DNA of 64,000 nt from Ancylobacter sp. WKF20 (GTDB taxonomy: Bacteria; Pseudomonadota; Alphaproteobacteria; Rhizobiales; Xanthobacteraceae), in assembly GCF_029760895.1 (NCBI RefSeq), contig NZ_CP121679.1, positions 1,488,001 to 1,552,000 of the forward strand. The letters run 5' to 3'. Both the position numbers and the translations under genes were made by a program. Numbering within the stretch: position 1 is the stretch's first letter; each line of letters begins with the position of its first letter. A model generated the notes under the pieces. The model was given only the letters and a program-made list of their open reading frames with translations, did not search any database and had not been told where the DNA came from. Below, piece after piece: positions 8,950 through 19,415 of this stretch.

Positions 8950-9876
8950 ATGCAAGCCGCCACGCCCTCCCTCGCCGCCCCCGCGCGCAGTTTTCTGCCC
9001 CTGCCGCTGCTGGTCGCGGTGTTCTGCGTGCTCTGGTCCTCGGCCTTTGCCGGGGCGAAGCTGGCGCTGGCCGATTGCCCGCCGCTGATCCTGCTGGCGA
9101 CGCGCCTGCTCATCGCCGGCAGCCTGATGCTGGCGCTGGCGTTCCTCATGGATGGCCGGCCGGCCATGCGCCGGCGCGATGTGGTGGCGCTGATCGGCAT
9201 TGGCATCCTCAACAACGCGGTCTATCTCGGGCTGAACTGGACCGCGCTGACCTTCACCTCCTCGGCCTACACCGCCGTGCTCACCAGCTGCCTGCCACTG
9301 GTGGTTGCGCTGTTCGCCGGGCCGGTGCTGGGCGAGCGGATGAACCTGACCAAATGGGCGGGCATCGCGCTCGGCCTCATCGGCGTGGTCATCGTCCTGC
9401 GCTCCCGCCTCGCCGACGCGCATGAGACGCTGGCGGGCACGCTGCTGATCGCCGGCGGCGTCACGGCGCTCTCGGCCGGCACGCTCGCCTTCAAATATTT
9501 CGCGCCGCGCGGCGGGGTGTGGACCGGCAATGCCGTGCAGTGCCTGGCGGGCGGGCTGGCGCTGGTTCCCGTGGCGCTGGCGACGGAGAGCCTCGGTGAT
9601 ATCCGCTTCACCGCCAACCTGTTCGGCGGCCTCGCCTTTCTGGTCGTCGCCGTCTCCATCGGCGGCTACGGCCTGTGGTTCTATCTGCTCACCCGCTCCA
9701 GCGCGACGGCGGCCTCCAGCCTGCACTTCCTGATGCCGCCGCTCGGCCTGTTCTTCGGCTGGCTGCTGCTCGGGGAAGTCGTGCCGCCGCTCGATTTCCT
9801 CGGCATTGCGCCCATTGCGCTCGGCATCTGGCTGGTGACGCGCCCAACGCGCGCACCCGCTGCACGACCTGTCTAG
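8950..9876 (+). CDS. EamA family (DMT) transporter
   Basis: 308-residue inner-membrane protein of the drug/metabolite transporter superfamily, with two five-helix EamA halves. Residues 18-145 ([16 protein letters not shown], then [14 protein letters not shown]) form the first repeat and residues 155-300 ([20 protein letters not shown]) the second. GGAG lies upstream of the ATG. The paralogues usually export amino acids or small metabolites; nothing here fixes the cargo. It converges on the luciferase-like gene and the two stop codons share the bases CTAG. Confidence 0.9.
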   Translation: MQAATPSLAAPARSFLPLPLLVAVFCVLWSSAFAGAKLALADCPPLILLATRLLIAGSLMLALAFLMDGRPAMRRRDVVALIGIGILNNAVYLGLNWTALTFTSSAYTAVLTSCLPLVVALFAGPVLGERMNLTKWAGIALGLIGVVIVLRSRLADAHETLAGTLLIAGGVTALSAGTLAFKYFAPRGGVWTGNAVQCLAGGLALVPVALATESLGDIRFTANLFGGLAFLVVAVSIGGYGLWFYLLTRSSATAASSLHFLMPPLGLFFGWLLLGEVVPPLDFLGIAPIALGIWLVTRPTRAPAARPV

Positions 9877-10901
9877 GCGGCGACCGCCACCGCCTGCAGC
9901 GCCTTGACCAGCGTGTAGGAGCGCTTGCGGGCCGCGGCGTCGGGAATGGGCGTGGTGATCATCAACTCATCCGCCTTGGTGGTATCAAGGTAGCGTTGCA
10001 AGCCCTCCGCCACCCGGTCCGGTCCGCCCACCAGCACCTTCTCCCGGTTGCGACGGATGAAGGCGCGGTCCTGTTCGCTATAGGGGAACGAAGCCGCGTC
10101 CTCCGCGCTCGGAATGGGCCGGTAATCGCCCCTTGCCCGCCGCAAATGGGCGAGATCGACGCTCCCCGCCAGCCATTCGGCTTCCTCATCGGTCGGCGCG
10201 CAGACGACGGAGAGCGCCAGAATGGCGTGGGGCGCCGCCAGCCGCTCGGACGGCTGAAAGCCCGCCCGGTAACTCAGCATGGCGTCCAGCACATCATGCT
10301 GCGCGAAATGATGGGCGAAGGCGAAGCCGACGCCGATCTGCGCGGCAAGGCGCGCGCTGTAGCCAGAGGAGCCGAGCAGCCAGATCGGCGGCAGGCGCAC
10401 ATCCACCGGCATGACCTGGATGTTGCGGTAGGGGTGATCGGCCGGCCAGCGGCCGGTATCCCACAGCATCAGCTCCTTCAGCCGGTCGAGGAAATCGTCC
10501 CCGGGATCGACATCCTGCCGCCGGCGCAGCGCGTGGGAGGTGAGCTGGTCGGTGCCCGGCGCGCGGCCAAGGCCGAGATCCACCCGGTCGGGATACAGCG
10601 CCTCCAGCACCTTGAAGCGCTCGGCGACCATCAGTGGCGCGTGATTAGGTAGCATGACACCGCCGGAGCCGGCGCGGATGCGTGTGGTCGCGGCGAGGAT
10701 CTGCCCGGCCATGACATCCGGCGCACCGGAGGCGACGGAGGGGAGATTGTGATGCTCCGCCACCCAGAAACGCTCATAGCCGAGCGCATCGACATGGCGG
10801 GCGAGATCGAGCGTGCCGCGCAGCGCCTCCGGCCCCGTGCCGCCCTCGGCGACAAAGGACAGGTCGAGCACGGAGAGAGGGATATCGTGGAGCTGGGACA
10901 T
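9873..10901 (-). CDS. LLM class flavin-dependent oxidoreductase (YhbW/MsnO8-like)
   Basis: 342-residue TIM-barrel FMN-dependent oxidoreductase of the bacterial luciferase-like family. The start [12 protein letters not shown], the RFWVAEHHN segment and [10 protein letters not shown] are typical of the YhbW/MsnO8 subgroup. A GTG three codons further upstream (10910) is an alternative start. It lies 80 bp downstream of putA in the same orientation and could be read from the same transcript, although no functional link is known. Substrate is unknown. Confidence 0.88.
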   Translation of the reverse strand: MSQLHDIPLSVLDLSFVAEGGTGPEALRGTLDLARHVDALGYERFWVAEHHNLPSVASGAPDVMAGQILAATTRIRAGSGGVMLPNHAPLMVAERFKVLEALYPDRVDLGLGRAPGTDQLTSHALRRRQDVDPGDDFLDRLKELMLWDTGRWPADHPYRNIQVMPVDVRLPPIWLLGSSGYSARLAAQIGVGFAFAHHFAQHDVLDAMLSYRAGFQPSERLAAPHAILALSVVCAPTDEEAEWLAGSVDLAHLRRARGDYRPIPSAEDAASFPYSEQDRAFIRRNREKVLVGGPDRVAEGLQRYLDTTKADELMITTPIPDAAARKRSYTLVKALQAVAVAA

Positions 10902-10981
10902 CCCTCTCACTTAGGTGCCGCCCGCCCCCGCGCAAGGCGTTTCCCATGGGTGACCGCCGGGGAAGATGCGCCGCCCTTGCC

Positions 10982-13900
10982 TCAGCCAATGCTCATGAGG
11001 CTGGCATTGCCGCCGGCCGCCGCCGTGTTGGTGCTGATCGAGCGCTCCAGCATCAGAAGCTCCAGCGGGTAGAACTCGCCGCGCCCCAGCGCCTCGGCTG
11101 TCGTGCCATGCACCATGACGAGGGGCCCCTCGCGTTCGGCGAGCTGCTGGTTGCGGCGGATCAGCGCGTCGCTGTCGCCCTCAAACAGTACCGCGTCGAA
11201 AGCGGCGCCCTCCAGCCTCTCGGTGAGCGCGAAAGACGCCTCGAGGCCGGCCGGCAGCGCCGGCAGAGCCGCGCCCTGCAGCAGCACCTTGTTGCCGGTG
11301 GCGAGGGCGCTGGCGATCTGCACGGCGAGCCCGTGCTCGGTTGCGGCAAGGCAGAGCACTGTTCCGCGCGGGCTCAGTTCATAGAGATTGCGCTCGCCCA
11401 CCGGCCCCGCCAGTTCGCGCGTGACGCCGAAGGGCGTGGCGGCCAGCACCCGGCCACAGGCCTCGCGAGTCTCCGGCCGGCTGACGAAATCCGTCCATAG
11501 CCGTGCCGGCTCTGGCGCGATGCCCGTGATCGGCGAGCCCTCCGGCCGCATCGCCAGCAAGCGGCCGAGATAGAGCGGCCCGCCCGCCTTCGGCCCCGTG
11601 CCTGAAAGCCCATGGCCGCCAAAGGGCTGCACGCCGACGACGGCACCAATGACATTGCGGTTCACATAGAGATTGCCGGCCTCGATTCGCCGGGTGACAT
11701 GGGCGATGGTCTCGTCGATGCGGGTGTGCAGGCCGAAGGTGAGGCCATAGCCCGTGGCATTGATGGCGGCGATCAGCGCGTCGAGATCCTCGCGCCGGTA
11801 GCGCACCACATGCAGCACCGGGCCGAACACCTCGCGGGTGAGCGCGGCGATGTCGTCGAGCTCGATCAGGGTCGGCGGCACGAAGCTGCCATGGCGCGTG
11901 GCTTCCGCCAGCTCGACCTGCTCCACGCGATGGCCGGCCTTGCGCATGCGCTGGACATGCGCCTCGATGGTCGCGCGCGCCTCATTGCTGATGACCGGCC
12001 CGATATCGGTGGCCAGATGGACGGGATTGCCCACCACCAGCTCCTTCAGCGCGCCGCGCAGCATCTCCAGAATGCGCTCGGCCACGTCCTCCTGCAGGCA
12101 CAGGATGCGCAGCGCCGAGCAGCGCTGGCCGGCAGAATCGAAGGCCGAGGCGATCACATCCGCCACCACCTGCTCGGCCAGCGCCGAGGAATCGACGATC
12201 ATCGCGTTCTGCCCGCCGGTTTCGGCGATCAGCGGGATGGTGCGCCCCTCCGGGCTCAGCCGGCCGGCGAGCTGGCGCTGGATCAGCCGCGCCACCTCCG
12301 TCGATCCGGTGAACATGACGCCGCGCGTGCGGGCATCGCCAACCAGCGCCGCGCCGACATCGCCCGCACCCGGCACAAGCTGCACCGCGCCGGCCGGCAC
12401 GCCGGCCTCGCGCAGGATCTCGACCGCCGCCGCGGCGATCAGCGGCGTCTCCTCGGCCGGTTTGGCCACCACCGCATTGCCGGCGGCAAGCGCAGCGGCG
12501 ACTTGCCCGGTAAAGATGGCGAGCGGGAAGTTCCACGGGCTGATGCAGACCACGGGACCCAGCGGACGGTGGGTCTCGGCGGCAAAATGCGCCCGCACCT
12601 CAGCCGCGTAATAGCGCAGGAAATCAACAGCTTCGCGCACTTCGCCAATGGCGTTCGGGAAGGATTTCCCGGCCTCGCGCACGATGAGGCCCAGAAGCGC
12701 GGGCAGCCGCGACTCCATGATCTCGGCCGCGCGCATCAGGCATGCCGCGCGCTCGGACGGCGGGGTCGACTGCCAGATCGGCGCATGGGCGTGGGCGATT
12801 TCCATGGCGCGGGCGACCACGGCGGGCGTCGCCTCCTCCACCGTGCCGACCGTGTCGCGCCGGTCGGCGGGATTGGTGACGGGGCGCGCGAGACCCTCCG
12901 CCGGGCCATCGCCGAGGAGCGGCACGGCGCGCGACGGCGCGGCGCTTCCGGCCAGCAAGGCGGCGGCAAGGGACGCCAGACGCTGCTCATTGGACAGGTC
13001 GAGCCCCGCCGAGTTGCGGCGCGCCTCGCCGAACAGATCGGCAGGGGCGGCAATGCGCGGGTGCGGCGCGCCCAGCGGCTCGATACGGCGGGCGACCTCG
13101 ACCGGGCTCTCGATCAGCTCCTCGACCGGCACGGTCTCATCGGCGATCCGGTTCACGAAGGAAGAGTTGGCGCCGTTCTCCAGCAGGCGGCGCACGAGAT
13201 AGGCCAGCAGCGTCTCATGCGTCCCCACGGGGGCATAGACGCGGCAGGGCCGACCCAGCTTCTCGCGGCCCACCACCTCCTCATAGAGCGGCTCGCCCAT
13301 GCCGTGCAGGCACTGAAATTCATATTGCCCGGCATAATAGTTGGCGCCCGCCATTTCCATGACGGTGGCGAGCGTCTGGGCGTTGTGGGTGGCAAATTGC
13401 GGGAACACCGCGTCGGGCGCCGCGAGCAGCTTGCGGGCGCAGGCGAGGTAGGAAATGTCGGTGTGGACCTTGCGGGTATAGACGGGAAAGCCCTCCAGCC
13501 CATCCACCTGCGCCCGCTTGATCTCGCTGTCCCAATAAGCCCCCTTCACCAGCCGGATCATCAGCCGGTGGTTCGAGCGGCGCGCGAGGTCGATGAGGTA
13601 ATCAATCACATAAGGGCAGCGCTTCTGGTAGGCCTGGATCACGAAACCGATGCCATTCCAACCACTTAGCCCCTCATCGAAACACAGCGCTTCGAGCAGG
13701 TCGAGCGATATCTCAAGCCGGTCGGCCTCCTCGGCGTCGATGTTGAGACCGATGTCGTACTGGCGCGCCAGCTTCGCCAACGCGGCAACACGCGGCAGCA
13801 ACTCCTTGATAACGCGGTCATATTGCGCGCGGCTGTAACGTGGGTGCAGCGCCGAGAGCTTGATCGAGATACCCGGACCTTCATAGATGCCGCGCCCGGC

Positions 13901-14812
13901 CGACGCCTTGCCGATGGCGTGGATCGCCTGCTCGTAATCGGCGTAATAGCGCCGCGCATCGGCCTCGGTGGTGGCCGCCTCGCCCAGCATGTCGAAGGAA
14001 TAGCGGAACCCCTTCGCCTCCATGCGGCGGGAATTGGCCAGCGCCTCGGAGATGGTCTGGCCGGTGACGAACTGCTCGCCCATCATCCGCATGGCGACAT
14101 CGACACCCTTGCGGATGACCGGTTCGCCGCCCCGGCCGATGAGCTTGGTCAGCGCGCCGGTGAGACCGACCTCGCTCGAGGTGGTCGTCAGCTTGCCGGT
14201 GAGGACAAGGCCCCAGGTCGCGGCATTCACGAAGAGCGAGGGGCTATGGCCGAGATGCGACTGCCAATCGCCCTTGCCGATCTTGTCGCGGATCAGCGCG
14301 TCGCGTGTCGCCCGGTCGGGGATGCGCAGCAGCGCCTCGGCCAGGCACATCAGCGCGACGCCTTCCTGGCTCGACAGCGAATATTCGTGGATGAGCCCTT
14401 CCACGGCCCCCTTCTGCCCCTTCGCCCGGAGCGTCTCAACCAGCCCGCGCGCCCGCGTCTTCGCCGCCTCGGCGCGGGGCGCGGGAAGCTCGGCCGCGCC
14501 GATCAACTGCGGCACCGCCTCGGTCTCCGGCATGCGGTAGGCGCCGCTGATGCGGGCGCGCAGCACGCCTTGTGGCTGCACAGCGCGGGCAAAAGGCAGG
14601 AACGGGCTCGCCGCCCCCTCCTCCAGCCGCGCCAATCCCGCCCCGACCGGCTCCTCCGCCTGCGGTTGCAACCCGAGTTCGACGCGCCCGACCGCATGGA
14701 CGATCGCCTGCTTGACCAGCGCGTGAGGGGTGCAACCCTGCTGCTCCGCCGCGGCTTTCAGCCGGGCGCGGAGCTCGTCATCAATCTTCACGCCGATGGT
14801 GGTGGCGGACAT
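10982..14812 (-). CDS. putA: PutA: trifunctional proline utilization flavoenzyme and repressor
   Basis: 1276 residues. Oxidises proline to pyrroline-5-carboxylate (FAD domain) and then to glutamate (NAD domain), channelling the intermediate. Residues 1-48 form a ribbon-helix-helix DNA-binding domain (TTIGVKIDDELRARLKAAAE). The PRODH barrel follows (GPGISIKLSALHPRYSRAQY; RLVKGAYWDSEIK; YEFQCLHGMGEPLY), then the aldehyde dehydrogenase domain with its Glu (AETGGQNAMIVDSS) and catalytic Cys (SAGQRCSALRI). The last 250 residues are the family's lid-like C-terminal domain. The ATG at 14812 gives the expected length; codons further upstream belong to the intergenic region. No PutR regulator gene is next to it, which fits self-repression through the N-terminal domain. 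Confidence 0.95.
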   Translation of the reverse strand: MSATTIGVKIDDELRARLKAAAEQQGCTPHALVKQAIVHAVGRVELGLQPQAEEPVGAGLARLEEGAASPFLPFARAVQPQGVLRARISGAYRMPETEAVPQLIGAAELPAPRAEAAKTRARGLVETLRAKGQKGAVEGLIHEYSLSSQEGVALMCLAEALLRIPDRATRDALIRDKIGKGDWQSHLGHSPSLFVNAATWGLVLTGKLTTTSSEVGLTGALTKLIGRGGEPVIRKGVDVAMRMMGEQFVTGQTISEALANSRRMEAKGFRYSFDMLGEAATTEADARRYYADYEQAIHAIGKASAGRGIYEGPGISIKLSALHPRYSRAQYDRVIKELLPRVAALAKLARQYDIGLNIDAEEADRLEISLDLLEALCFDEGLSGWNGIGFVIQAYQKRCPYVIDYLIDLARRSNHRLMIRLVKGAYWDSEIKRAQVDGLEGFPVYTRKVHTDISYLACARKLLAAPDAVFPQFATHNAQTLATVMEMAGANYYAGQYEFQCLHGMGEPLYEEVVGREKLGRPCRVYAPVGTHETLLAYLVRRLLENGANSSFVNRIADETVPVEELIESPVEVARRIEPLGAPHPRIAAPADLFGEARRNSAGLDLSNEQRLASLAAALLAGSAAPSRAVPLLGDGPAEGLARPVTNPADRRDTVGTVEEATPAVVARAMEIAHAHAPIWQSTPPSERAACLMRAAEIMESRLPALLGLIVREAGKSFPNAIGEVREAVDFLRYYAAEVRAHFAAETHRPLGPVVCISPWNFPLAIFTGQVAAALAAGNAVVAKPAEETPLIAAAAVEILREAGVPAGAVQLVPGAGDVGAALVGDARTRGVMFTGSTEVARLIQRQLAGRLSPEGRTIPLIAETGGQNAMIVDSSALAEQVVADVIASAFDSAGQRCSALRILCLQEDVAERILEMLRGALKELVVGNPVHLATDIGPVISNEARATIEAHVQRMRKAGHRVEQVELAEATRHGSFVPPTLIELDDIAALTREVFGPVLHVVRYRREDLDALIAAINATGYGLTFGLHTRIDETIAHVTRRIEAGNLYVNRNVIGAVVGVQPFGGHGLSGTGPKAGGPLYLGRLLAMRPEGSPITGIAPEPARLWTDFVSRPETREACGRVLAATPFGVTRELAGPVGERNLYELSPRGTVLCLAATEHGLAVQIASALATGNKVLLQGAALPALPAGLEASFALTERLEGAAFDAVLFEGDSDALIRRNQQLAEREGPLVMVHGTTAEALGRGEFYPLELLMLERSISTNTAAAGGNASLMSIG

Positions 14813-14856
14813 GGGCAGGACCCTTGAATGGAGACAAGATGAGGGTTGGAGCAGCA

Positions 14857-14904
14857 GTTGCCCTCCAATACCACAAGGTGCAACCTCCATCAATATGGGT
14901 TGCG
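14857..14904. promoter_or_regulatory. Candidate PutA operator cluster
   Basis: In the 319-bp stretch between putA and the tRNA gene there are three copies of the hexamer bound by PutA ribbon-helix-helix domains (GTTGCA in E. coli): GTTGCC at 14857-14862, TGCAAC (exact match on the minus strand) at 14879-14884 and GTTGCG at 14899-14904. The last two form an inverted repeat, GGTGCAACC and GGTTGCGCC. They sit 45-92 bp before the putA start. Nothing else that looks like a gene is present in this stretch. Function is inferred from motif and position. Confidence 0.5.
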
Positions 14905-15131
14905 CCTTGCGATAACCGCCCGCCGCGCACAGGGCTACTGCCTCGCCACGATCGGTGGCGCCAACGCGGGATTTCGGCCGAACGGGGCGTGTTCGGCCGG
15001 GTGCGCACCGGCGCGTCGAGGCGCTGAACGCGCTGTCGGACGGAAAAATCGAGGGATGGAGAAGGGCTCGCCCTATGCCGGCGTCGTGAGACCCCGTCAA
15101 GGGGCACGGTGGCATTCCGCCTCACGGGAAA

Positions 15132-15215
15132 TGGTGGCCGCCGCGGGACTCGAACCCGCACGCCAGAGGCTCCCGATTTTAAGTCGGGTCTGTCTACCAG
15201 TTTCAGCAGGCGGCC
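15132..15215 (-). tRNA. tRNA-Leu (anticodon UAA)
   Basis: 84-nt class II tRNA. The acceptor arm GGCCGCC pairs with GGCGGCC, the D-loop carries CTGGTAGACAG, the anticodon stem CCCGA/UCGGG closes the loop CUUAAAA with anticodon UAA, a long variable arm follows, and the T-arm is GCGGG-TTCGAGT-CCCGC. The 3' CCA is encoded (15132-15134). No integrase or partial duplicate of the 3' end is seen beside it, so it does not look occupied by a mobile element. Confidence 0.95.
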
Positions 15216-15323
15216 GCCGTCTTCGTCTTAGCCCAAGCTGGCGGATGAGGCGAGACGGGCGCCGCGTCGGCATCGCACCGCCCACAGGCAGAGCCGGGCA
15301 AGTACCCGGCCCGCGCGTTCGCC

Positions 15324-17018
15324 TCAGAAAACCCCACCGATGAAGCCGGTCTCGTCGACGAAGATGTTCTCCGCCGCCGGGCGCGAGGGCAGGCCCGGCA
15401 TGGTCATCACCTCACCAGCGAGGGCGACGACGAAGCCGGCACCGGCGGAAAGGCGCACCTCACGGATCGGCAGCACGAAGCCTTCCGGCGTACCGCGCCG
15501 CGTGGGATCGGCCGAGAAGCTGTAAGGTGTCTTCGCCATGCAGATCGGCAGGTCGCCATAGCCCATGGCCTCGAACTCAGCGAGCTTCTTCAGCGCGCCG
15601 GGCTCAATGGCGACCGAGCCGGCGCGGTAGATGCGTCGGGCGATGGTGTCGATCTTCTCGGTCAGCGGCAGGTCGCTCTCATAGAGCGGGCGGAACGCGG
15701 ACGGCCCTTCGGCGAGGCGGACCACCTCCTGCGCCAACGCCAGCGCCCCGGCCGAGCCCTCGGCCCAGTGCGAGCACAGATGCACGCTGGCGCCAACCGC
15801 CGCACATGCGGCCTCGATGGCCGCAATCTCGGCCGGCGTGTCGCCGGTGAACCGGTTGATAGCGACCACCGCTGGCAGGCCAAAGGCCTTCATGTTCTCG
15901 ATATGGCGCACAAGATTGCCGGTGCCGCGGCTGACCGCCTCGACATTCTCCGGCCCGAGATCCTTCTGGGCAACGCCGCCATGCATCTTCAGCGCACGCA
16001 CGGTCGCCACGATCACCACCGCGCGGGGCGTGAGCCCAGCCTGGCGACATTTGATGTCGAGGAACTTCTCCGCCCCGAGATCGGCGCCGAAGCCGGCTTC
16101 CGTAACGACATAATCGGCCAGACCCAGCGCGGCACGGGTCGCGATCACCGAATTGCAGCCATGGGCGATATTGGCGAAGGGGCCGCCATGAACGAGAGCG
16201 GGCGTCGCCTCCAGCGTCTGCACAAGATTGGGTTGAAAGGCATCACGCAGCAGCGCCGTCATGGCGCCGGTGATCTTCAGCTGACCGGCGGTGACCGGCT
16301 GGCGGGTGCGGGTCTGCGCCACCACCATGCGGCCGAGCCGCTCCTCAAGGTCGTCCAGCGAGCGGGCGAGGCAGAAGATCGCCATCACTTCGGAGGCGAC
16401 AGTGATGTCGAAGCCATCCTCGCGCGGGAAGCCGTTGCCCGGCCCGCCAAGACCGACGATGACGCTGCGCAGCGCCCGATCGTTGAGATCGACCACGCGA
16501 CGCCAGCTGATGCGGCGCTGGTCGATGTCGAGCTCATTGCCCCAGTAGATGTGGTTGTCGATGGCCGCGGCGAGCAGATTATGCGCGGCGGTGATGGCGT
16601 GGAAATCACCGGTGAAATGCAGGTTGATGTCCTGCATCGGCACGATCTGCGCATGGCCGCCGCCCGTCGCGCCCCCCTTCGAGCCGAAGACAGGACCGAG
16701 GCTTGGCTCGCGCAGCGCAATGGCGACGCTCTTGCCGGCACGCGCCAGCGCGTCGCCAAGGCCGATGGTCGTGGTGGTCTTGCCCTCACCCGCCGGCGTC
16801 GGGTTGATCGCCGTCACCAGGACCAGCCGTCCATCGGCCCTTGCCGCCGCCTCGCGGGCGAAGCCAAGGGCGATCTTGGCCTTGTGCGGGCCATAGCGGT
16901 AGAGCGCCGCGTCCGGCACGCCGAGCCGGGCGCCGATCTCCTCGATCGGACGCGGCTCGACGCCGGCGGCGATGGCGGCATCGCTGTTGGGGTCGATCGT
17001 GCGCACGGCGGTGTTCAT
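15324..17018 (-). CDS. fhs: Formate--tetrahydrofolate ligase
   Basis: 564-residue cytosolic enzyme that makes 10-formyl-THF from formate, THF and ATP, feeding one-carbon metabolism. The P-loop-like segment [18 protein letters not shown] (near residue 67), the [19 protein letters not shown] motif and [14 protein letters not shown] are diagnostic of the family. The ATG at 17018 follows a GGGAG-type ribosome binding site. It lies 25 bp downstream of the DoxX gene and may be read with it. A weak GC hairpin (GCCGGG/CCCGGC, around 15293-15310) lies after the stop but has no T-run. Confidence 0.95.
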   Translation of the reverse strand: MNTAVRTIDPNSDAAIAAGVEPRPIEEIGARLGVPDAALYRYGPHKAKIALGFAREAAARADGRLVLVTAINPTPAGEGKTTTTIGLGDALARAGKSVAIALREPSLGPVFGSKGGATGGGHAQIVPMQDINLHFTGDFHAITAAHNLLAAAIDNHIYWGNELDIDQRRISWRRVVDLNDRALRSVIVGLGGPGNGFPREDGFDITVASEVMAIFCLARSLDDLEERLGRMVVAQTRTRQPVTAGQLKITGAMTALLRDAFQPNLVQTLEATPALVHGGPFANIAHGCNSVIATRAALGLADYVVTEAGFGADLGAEKFLDIKCRQAGLTPRAVVIVATVRALKMHGGVAQKDLGPENVEAVSRGTGNLVRHIENMKAFGLPAVVAINRFTGDTPAEIAAIEAACAAVGASVHLCSHWAEGSAGALALAQEVVRLAEGPSAFRPLYESDLPLTEKIDTIARRIYRAGSVAIEPGALKKLAEFEAMGYGDLPICMAKTPYSFSADPTRRGTPEGFVLPIREVRLSAGAGFVVALAGEVMTMPGLPSRPAAENIFVDETGFIGGVF

Positions 17019-17043
17019 CGGGGCTCCCGTTGAGAAAAGCCGG

Positions 17044-17454
17044 TCAGGCGGCTCGCATCCGCTCGGCAAGGATAGCAACGAGCAGCATGCCGCCGAGAAC
17101 TGACAGATGCTCCATGACGAAGTAAAACTCGACCTGCGCCATCGGCCCTTCCATGGACCAGAAATGATGCGCGATCGGGATGGTGAGGGCGGTGAAGGCG
17201 GCGAGTGCCCCCGCACCGAGCCAGGTGGCGCGGTTGAGCAGAATGAGCAGCCCGCCGCCGAGTTGGGTGAGGATGGTCAGCACCGCAAACAGCCAAGGCG
17301 GGTTCAGGCCGAAATGGGCCATCTCCGCCTGGGCGCCGGCGAAATCGGTCAGCTTGTTGATGCCACTGCCGAGAAACATGAAGACCAGCAGGAAGCGAGC
17401 GACGAATGCGGTCGCGGAAGCACGCAGGATGGTTGAGATGATCGCCGGCGTCAT
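17044..17454 (-). CDS. DoxX family membrane protein
   Basis: 136-residue four-helix membrane protein of the DoxX/MauF-like family. It has [20 protein letters not shown] in the first helix, then [20 protein letters not shown] and further hydrophobic segments. A ribosome binding site AAGGAAA precedes the ATG at 17454. It is the first gene of a probable pair with fhs. Family members act in thiosulfate oxidation or as redox-linked membrane proteins, but most, like this one, have no assigned role. Confidence 0.85.
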   Translation of the reverse strand: MTPAIISTILRASATAFVARFLLVFMFLGSGINKLTDFAGAQAEMAHFGLNPPWLFAVLTILTQLGGGLLILLNRATWLGAGALAAFTALTIPIAHHFWSMEGPMAQVEFYFVMEHLSVLGGMLLVAILAERMRAA

Positions 17455-17534
17455 CGGTAGCTTTCCTTAAGGTGAGTGCCGCACCTCTGGGATAGCTCAA
17501 TCACGCGCGCGTGACGATCCACACCCTGACACCA

Positions 17535-17927
17535 CTACTGCGGACGCCCGCCACCCTCGCCGTCCTGATCCTCGGCTTCCTCCTCCCCTTCCGCCTCCTC
17601 GCGCTCACGCGCGGCCTTGGCTTCGGAAATGAAATCGGCGCCGTGCTTCTTGGCCTCGCGCACCGCTTCACCGAGCTCGCGGGCGTAGCGGTCGAGATCG
17701 AGCCGCAGGCCGCCGACGGAAGGCTTCTCGGTCTCCGAGGCATAGGCGACCATGCGCAGGGAGAGGCTGAGATCAGCCACGAGATCGGCGATGAAGCCGT
17801 CGCTCAGATCATGCTCGTCGGCATAGGCAAGCAGCTGCTCATAGAGCGCCGTGCGGTGGGTATCGAAGGCCTCGTCATAGGCCGCGTCGCTCTCGTCGTC
17901 CTCGATGATGTCGTCCGGGCCGGCCAT
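17535..17927 (-). CDS. Conserved acidic hypothetical protein
   Basis: 130-residue soluble, very acidic protein. A helical core (ALYEQLLAYADEHDLSDGFI and LRLDLDRYARELGEAVREA) is followed by a Glu-rich charged tail ending GGGRPQ. A clear GAGGAGAA ribosome binding site precedes the ATG. It starts 16 bp after the gpt stop, so the two are probably translated from one mRNA. I do not recognise a named family. Confidence 0.7.
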   Translation of the reverse strand: MAGPDDIIEDDESDAAYDEAFDTHRTALYEQLLAYADEHDLSDGFIADLVADLSLSLRMVAYASETEKPSVGGLRLDLDRYARELGEAVREAKKHGADFISEAKAAREREEAEGEEEAEDQDGEGGGRPQ

Positions 17928-17943
17928 GATGTTCTCCTCGTGC

Positions 17944-18450
17944 TCAGGCGACGCCGTCGCGGATCGGCGGCTGGAAGCTGAGCCCCATGTCCCACGGGAA
18001 ATAGATCCAGGTGTCCTGGCTCACTTCCGTGATGAAGGTGTCGATGATCGGCCGTCCTGCCGGCTTTGCATAGACGGTGGCGAAATGCGCGTTGGGCAGC
18101 ATGGCGCGCACCACCTTGGCGGTGGAGCCGGTATCGACGAGATCGTCGATCACCAGAAGCCCCTGCCCGCCCGGCCCGGCCGCGTCCAGCACGACCTGCG
18201 CGATGGGCTTGATGACCTCGGTCTCGCCCTGGTTCTTGTAGTCGTGATAGCTGGCGATGCAGACGCTCTCGATGAGCCTTATGCCCAGCTCGCGCGCCAC
18301 GATGGCGGCGGGCACGAGGCCGCCGCGGGTGATGCAGACAATGCCGACAAAGGGCCCCGCCCCGGCGAGCCGCCAGGCAAGCGCGCGGGCGTCGCGGTGG
18401 AACTGGTCCCAGGAAACGGGGAAGGCCTTGTTCTGGCGGTCGTCGGACAT
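17944..18450 (-). CDS. gpt: Xanthine-guanine phosphoribosyltransferase
   Basis: Purine salvage enzyme converting guanine and xanthine (and hypoxanthine weakly) with PRPP to the nucleotide monophosphate. The PRPP-binding loop is [15 protein letters not shown], and SRGGLVPA-like ([17 protein letters not shown]) and [18 protein letters not shown] segments match E. coli Gpt along its length. The start [10 protein letters not shown] at 18450 gives 168 residues; an ATG at 18462 adds four residues and cannot be excluded. It precedes the acidic hypothetical gene in the same direction. Confidence 0.92.
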   Translation of the reverse strand: MSDDRQNKAFPVSWDQFHRDARALAWRLAGAGPFVGIVCITRGGLVPAAIVARELGIRLIESVCIASYHDYKNQGETEVIKPIAQVVLDAAGPGGQGLLVIDDLVDTGSTAKVVRAMLPNAHFATVYAKPAGRPIIDTFITEVSQDTWIYFPWDMGLSFQPPIRDGVA

Positions 18451-18575
18451 CGTAGCGTGCATCCCGGCGGCAAGGGCGACTTTACCGAGAGCATTAGCTT
18501 GAGCGCGCCGGCTTCTCCAGTGCCGCCGGGCAGAATTCCCCGCCTTAGCGGCGGTAGCGCGCCGCTGCCGGTGCG

Positions 18576-19415
18576 TTACGTATCCTGTCCCCAGCGCTGC
18601 ACGGTGAGCCGGGTGATGGTGGTAAAGATCAGCGCCTCGACCAGAAGACCGATGAGGATGACGGCGAGCAGCCCGGCAAAGACATTGGCCGTCTCAAGCT
18701 GGGCACGGTTGGTGAAGATGAACCAGCCGAGCCCGCCGGCGCGCGCGCTGGCACCGAACACCATCTCGGCGGCGATGAGGGTGCGCCAGGCGAAGGCCCA
18801 GCCGAGCCTCAGCCCCGAAAGAATGTGCGGCAGCGCGGCCGGCACCAGCAGCGCGATCACATAGGAGGGGCCGGACAGGCCGATATTGCGGCCGGCCATG
18901 CGTAGCGTCGGCGGCACCGCGCGAAAGCCGGTATGGCAGGCCAGCGCCAGCGGCCAGAGCACCGCATGGACGATGACGAAGACGAGGCTGGAGGTTCCCA
19001 CACCAAACCACAGCAGCGCCACCGGCAGCAGCGCGATGGCCGGCAGCGGGTTGAACATGGAGGTGAGCAGGCCGAGCAGGCTCTCGCCCCAGCGACTGAG
19101 CGCCGCCAGCGCGGTGATGAGCGCGGCGATGGCGACGCCGATGCCATAGCCCGACAGCAGCACGATGAGCGAGGCCAGGACACGGTCCGGCAATTCCCCC
19201 GTGCGCGTGGTGTCCCACAGCGCCTGCAGCGTCTCGAGGAAGGTCGGCAGCAGCAGCGAATTGCCGAGCCAGCGGGCATAGGCCTCCCAGCCGAGCGCCA
19301 GCGCGACAAGGATGATCGCCTTGCGCGCCCCGGCGCCCAGCGCCAGCGGCCGCCGCAATGGCTCCACAACCGGCCCGCGCGACACTGGCGACGCAGAAAG
19401 GGACGTGTCAGACAT
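18576..19415 (-). CDS. ABC transporter permease (nitrate/sulfonate/taurine type)
   Basis: 279-residue inner-membrane permease of the SsuC/TauC/NrtB group, with six predicted helices and the EAA-like loop [21 protein letters not shown]. Its start ATG at 19415 lies inside the end of the ATPase gene (8-bp overlap), which indicates translational coupling. Together with the ATPase and binding protein upstream it forms a complete importer with the order binding protein, ATPase, permease. Confidence 0.9.
   Translation of the reverse strand: MSDTSLSASPVSRGPVVEPLRRPLALGAGARKAIILVALALGWEAYARWLGNSLLLPTFLETLQALWDTTRTGELPDRVLASLIVLLSGYGIGVAIAALITALAALSRWGESLLGLLTSMFNPLPAIALLPVALLWFGVGTSSLVFVIVHAVLWPLALACHTGFRAVPPTLRMAGRNIGLSGPSYVIALLVPAALPHILSGLRLGWAFAWRTLIAAEMVFGASARAGGLGWFIFTNRAQLETANVFAGLLAVILIGLLVEALIFTTITRLTVQRWGQDT

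Noticed and set aside
11612..13669. Open frame of 685 codons on the plus strand opposite putA
   Set aside because: It is rich in His, Arg, Gly and Asp from the complementary strand of GC-rich codons, matches no family and is wholly inside putA.
15132..15215. tRNA-Leu as an integration site for a mobile element
   Set aside because: No integrase, direct repeat of the tRNA end or change in gene content is visible on either side.
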